Of a DNA stretch of 64,000 nucleotides, positions 61,263 through 64,000 are shown in pieces; the first letter of the stretch is position 1, and the number at the start of each line of letters is the position of its first letter. The stretch is from Virgibacillus_F necropolis_A (lineage in GTDB: Bacteria; Bacillota; Bacilli; Bacillales; Amphibacillaceae): NCBI RefSeq assembly GCF_044793635.1, contig NZ_CP084992.1:2418001-2482000 (forward strand), written 5' to 3'. The notes under the pieces are model-generated. The model saw only the letters and a program-made list of their open reading frames with translations, was not told the origin of the DNA and ran no database searches. A program made the position numbers and the translations under genes.

Positions 61263-61286
61263 AAAAGACCCGGAATAACCGGATCT
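61261..61286 (-). terminator. Terminator of the vanY-like gene
   Basis: Stem agaYccgg / ccggatct with a short loop, followed on the minus strand by a T-run. Confidence 0.75.
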
Positions 61287-61294
61287 TACTTCAT

Positions 61295-62293
61295 CTATAA
61301 TGCACCAAGATACTTTTCTAAAATAATGTCTTCTTCATGAATAACTGTTGCCACTTTTTTACCAACGTAACGCAAATGCCATGGCTCATATTGGTATTTT
61401 GTGAGAGCTACTTTGTCTTCTGGGTATCGAATAATAAAGCCATATTCATGTGCGTGAGCTTTCACCCATTTACCTTCATCTGTATCTGCAAAATCCGTAT
61501 TTAGGTTAAAGTTAATATCTGGACTTGTTACATCCATGGTTAATCCAGTTTGATGCTCACTTTCACCAGGTCGTGCGCTATACTTATTTGCTGCTTCTTC
61601 GCCGTCTCTTGCTACATAGGATGTGAAAAGTGTTTCCTGTCTGTTATAGGAACGATAGCCGGATTGGGCATACAAGTTGAGTCCTGCTTTGTCAGAAGCC
61701 TTAAACAAATCTTCCAGCGCATGAGCAGCTTCCTCGCGCATATATCGCTTCGGTAAATCCTGTGTAAATGGAAAACGAACATTAGGTGCTATAAGATCAT
61801 TCGGAATATAATCACTTGGTAATGCATGACTTTTGTTAACTAAAACTAAAATATCTGATGGGTTATCGACTATGACTGTTTCTTTTGGATTAGAAATAGG
61901 AACACTTCCCTTCCCGGGTTCAACTTCAAAATTCCCAGTTAATGCTTTTTCTAGCCATTGCTTCGTAGCTTTATTATATTCTCCAGATGCTGGTAGCTTA
62001 ACTTGCTGTGCTTGAAAATCTTTTACTGCTTCAGTTGTTTTTTTATCAAATGCTCCGGAGATAGTAAGCTTGTATCCAACCTTTTCCAATGCAGTTTGAA
62101 GTTTTTTAACTTCTTCTCCGTGATCACCATTTTTCAAGGTAGGTTCCGGTAAAATGACTTCATTTTTCTGTTGTTTTGTTTCAATAGAAGTATCCTTTTT
62201 ATTAGAAGGATTGCTAATAGTTGATTCTGTGCATGCTGTAAGTAAAGTTGTTACCGAAATTAGTAAGATAATCGGTAAGAGTTTTGTTTGCAT
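61295..62293 (-). CDS. VanY-family D-Ala-D-Ala carboxypeptidase lipoprotein
   Basis: A 332-aa exported enzyme. Lipoprotein signal LLTAC (Cys about 21), a Ser/Lys/Thr-rich linker, a peptidoglycan-binding domain at about 50-115 (LKNGDHGEEVKKLQTALEKVGY, KTTEAVKDFQ), and a VanY/peptidase M15 domain at about 170-332: zinc motif SEHQTGLTMDV (about 246-256) and EPWHLRYVG (about 308) with the catalytic Glu and zinc His. It should trim the terminal D-Ala of muropeptides outside the membrane. Resistance to vancomycin is not implied. Single gene with SD aagggag. Confidence 0.9.
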   Translation of the reverse strand: MQTKLLPIILLISVTTLLTACTESTISNPSNKKDTSIETKQQKNEVILPEPTLKNGDHGEEVKKLQTALEKVGYKLTISGAFDKKTTEAVKDFQAQQVKLPASGEYNKATKQWLEKALTGNFEVEPGKGSVPISNPKETVIVDNPSDILVLVNKSHALPSDYIPNDLIAPNVRFPFTQDLPKRYMREEAAHALEDLFKASDKAGLNLYAQSGYRSYNRQETLFTSYVARDGEEAANKYSARPGESEHQTGLTMDVTSPDINFNLNTDFADTDEGKWVKAHAHEYGFIIRYPEDKVALTKYQYEPWHLRYVGKKVATVIHEEDIILEKYLGAL

Positions 62294-62467
62294 CTAGTGT
62301 AACGCTCCCTTGAATTAATAACGACATCTATCAGTATAGCATGTGTATGCATGTCACTTCACGAGATTTTTTTAACAAATAGTTTCCAAGAGTAATTGAT
62401 TGCTAGATGTACAGTACTTTTATAAAATTGTCTTAAATTCAATTTCGAATCAGGAAGAAGTGGTTTT

Positions 62468-63088
62468 ATGAATATAATGATTTTAGGGGCTACGGGAAGA
62501 GTCGGTCAAAAAATAGCTGAATTTGCTTTGGCAGATCAGCATGATGTTATTGCATTTGTCCGTACACCAGAAAAACTAAATCTAACCGGTGATAATCTGA
62601 CAGTTATTAAAGGTAATGTATTAGATGAAATGGCCTTAAATGAGGCAATGAAAGATGTAGATTTCGTCATTAGTGCGTTAAATACAGATAAAAATAATAC
62701 ACTTTCGCGTAGCATGCCACATATAGTTGAGGCAATGGAAAAAAATCAACTCTCACGAATTGTCACTATTGGAACAGCTGGAATATTGGATAGTCGTACG
62801 GAAGCCGGTTTATATCGTTTTCAATCAAGTGAAACAAAACGGAGGCAAACTTCTGCGGCCGAGGACCATTTAGCGACATTTCACTGTCTGGAGAAATCTA
62901 ATTTGGATTGGACAGTAGTTTGTCCGACATATTTGCCAGATGGTGTAGCGGAAGGTAATTATCGTGTTGGAAGAAATGTTCTTCCCGAAAATGGGAAGCG
63001 GATTTCAGTTGGTGATACAGCGGAGTTTGCATATTCATTGATAGATAATAATGACTTTCTTAAGGCACGCGTGGGGATTGCCTATTAG
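62468..63088 (+). CDS. NAD(P)-binding NmrA/atypical SDR protein
   Basis: A 206-aa Rossmann-fold protein. The coenzyme loop is LGATGRVGQKIAEFAL (residues 6-21), then FVRTPEKL (NADP-type Arg), DVDFVISALN and TIGTAGI, as in atypical SDR/NmrA-like reductases. There is no YxxxK in the usual place. SD gaagaagtgg precedes the ATG. Substrate unknown. Confidence 0.8.
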   Translation: MNIMILGATGRVGQKIAEFALADQHDVIAFVRTPEKLNLTGDNLTVIKGNVLDEMALNEAMKDVDFVISALNTDKNNTLSRSMPHIVEAMEKNQLSRIVTIGTAGILDSRTEAGLYRFQSSETKRRQTSAAEDHLATFHCLEKSNLDWTVVCPTYLPDGVAEGNYRVGRNVLPENGKRISVGDTAEFAYSLIDNNDFLKARVGIAY

Positions 63089-63180
63089 TTTGTAGACGTA
63101 AAAGCTTGTAACAACACACACCTACCATTTCCTTTTCATATCCTTAGTAAAAGGAACCTCATACTGAGGAGGATATGAAC

Positions 63181-64000
63181 ATGGAAAAGGTTGTAAGTGC
63201 TGATTCAGATAGCAAGACGCCAACTTATGTAATCATCACATCGCTCCTTTTTTGGTGTGCGCTGATTGTTGTTTCTAGTGTTTATATAATGACTCCTCTA
63301 GTTGGTACATTAGTTAGTGAGTTCCATGTTTCACAAACAATGGCAACATGGACTAGTAGTATTTTTTCACTGTTTTATGGCCTTGGCTTCTTACTATTTG
63401 GGCCATTATCCGATCGTTTTGGTCGGAAGCCTATTATCGTGTTCGGCCTCTGTGTACTTACTGTGGTCACAGTGTTTATTGGGTTTACAACGGAATTTTA
63501 TTTACTAGTGATTTTGCGTGGGGTACAAGGACTTGTTTCAGCTACATTTGCGCCTGCTGCATTAGCATATGTATTTGATGTATATCCAAAAGAAAGGCTG
63601 GTTACCACAATTGGATTTATCAGCTTTGGCTTTTTAACTGCAGGTATTTTCGGCCAAGTATTTGCAGGTGTTATAAATCAAATTTTTGATTGGAATACGG
63701 TTTTTTTGTTTTTTGGCGGAATGTATTTTTGCACGATTATTGCTGTAATCTTGATACTACCCAGCACTAAAAATCACGTGACTGATGTAAGTGTAAGTAA
63801 TTTTTTGAAGCAAACAATGAGTATTTTTACACAGAAGAACTTCCTTTTATGCTATGGCATTACGCTTATGCTTCTTTTGACCTTTATTGGAATGTATACG
63901 GTATTTGGTGACTATCTAAGTGGTGCCATATTCAATCTCTCAAAGAAGGAAATATTAGTTGTGCGCGCTGCAGGATTGATTGGAATGATACTGTCACCAT
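63181..64000 (+). CDS. MFS transporter, 3' end outside window
   Basis: Begins with ATG 8 nt after gaggagg and stays open to the end of the window (273 codons visible). Visible part has eight or more membrane helices; the loop 2-3 motif is GPLSDRFGRKPIIVFG (about 79-94) and LRGVQGLVSATFAPAALAYV is the drug-exporter motif C-like region (about 115). It belongs to the group of multidrug or arabinose-efflux-like MFS proteins. The substrate is unknown. Confidence 0.85.
   Translation, partial: MEKVVSADSDSKTPTYVIITSLLFWCALIVVSSVYIMTPLVGTLVSEFHVSQTMATWTSSIFSLFYGLGFLLFGPLSDRFGRKPIIVFGLCVLTVVTVFIGFTTEFYLLVILRGVQGLVSATFAPAALAYVFDVYPKERLVTTIGFISFGFLTAGIFGQVFAGVINQIFDWNTVFLFFGGMYFCTIIAVILILPSTKNHVTDVSVSNFLKQTMSIFTQKNFLLCYGITLMLLLTFIGMYTVFGDYLSGAIFNLSKKEILVVRAAGLIGMILSP

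Overview
The window is low-GC Bacillota DNA that looks like a spore-forming, probably halotolerant Bacillaceae close to Virgibacillus, Oceanobacillus or Lentibacillus. The basis is strong Shine-Dalgarno sequences throughout, a CotF-type spore coat gene, a YfhD-like small protein, a glycyl-type lipoteichoic acid synthase, HelD, YhcR, a full trpEGDCFBA operon behind T-boxes with trpG inside the operon, and remnants of a BCCT compatible-solute transporter. I saw no rRNA or tRNA genes, no CRISPR array and no prophage. The only transposase is one IS91-family copy, plus MITE-like and other short repeats.

Layout. 1-5.9 kb: HAAS membrane protein, APH-like kinase, a coiled-coil protein and a 1230-aa secreted YhcR-type nuclease/5'-nucleotidase. 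5.9-6.5 kb: MITE-like element, then a perfect palindrome that is the likely operator of an ArsR-type regulator + MFS exporter pair (6.5-8.8 kb). 8.8-14.4 kb: RNase H-like protein, YeiH-type exporter with a divergent LysR regulator, acetoacetyl-CoA synthetase and a cysteine-dioxygenase-like protein. 14.4-23 kb: nucleotidyltransferase fold protein, small proteins, ltaS, dtpT, a 55-aa zinc-finger protein, coat protein, MBL hydrolase, VOC protein. 23-27 kb: decayed BCCT gene, orphan MurE-like ligase, IS91 transposase that has apparently decapitated a small zinc-ribbon gene. 27-31 kb: YtrA-type GntR/ABC operon with an operator in its promoter. 31-37.4 kb: SDR, GNAT, ASCH, yitT, helD, VOC. 37.4-39.5 kb: lipM-lipA behind a TPP riboswitch. 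39.5-42.4 kb: S66 peptidase, AraC regulator, a RelE/YefM-type toxin-antitoxin pair. 42.5-49.6 kb: trp operon with two tandem Trp T-boxes. 49.7-51.5 kb: 20-bp-period repeat array, ddl, second MITE-like copy. 51.5-56.6 kb: Fur-box nitroreductase, PTS-IIC-like protein, deaminase, ABC-F protein with an attenuator-like leader. 56.6-60.3 kb: fruRKA with a cre site in the promoter. 60.4-64 kb: HD hydrolase, second 20-bp-period array, VanY-type carboxypeptidase, NAD(P)-binding protein and an MFS transporter that runs off the window.

Most striking points: (1) a textbook TPP aptamer plus terminator directly ahead of the lipoate genes lipM-lipA, which would tie lipoylation to thiamin status; (2) two intergenic arrays (8 and 6 units) of a YGGCGGWTAT-like core repeated at exactly 20 bp with variable spacers; (3) an orphan MurE paralogue in which the DNPR diaminopimelate motif reads DHPG; (4) two long-TIR MITE-like elements; and (5) several readable regulatory circuits (tandem T-boxes, Fur box, two cre-in-spacer promoters, YtrA operator, ABC-F leader). 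All functional assignments come from reading motifs in the sequence. No database search was run.
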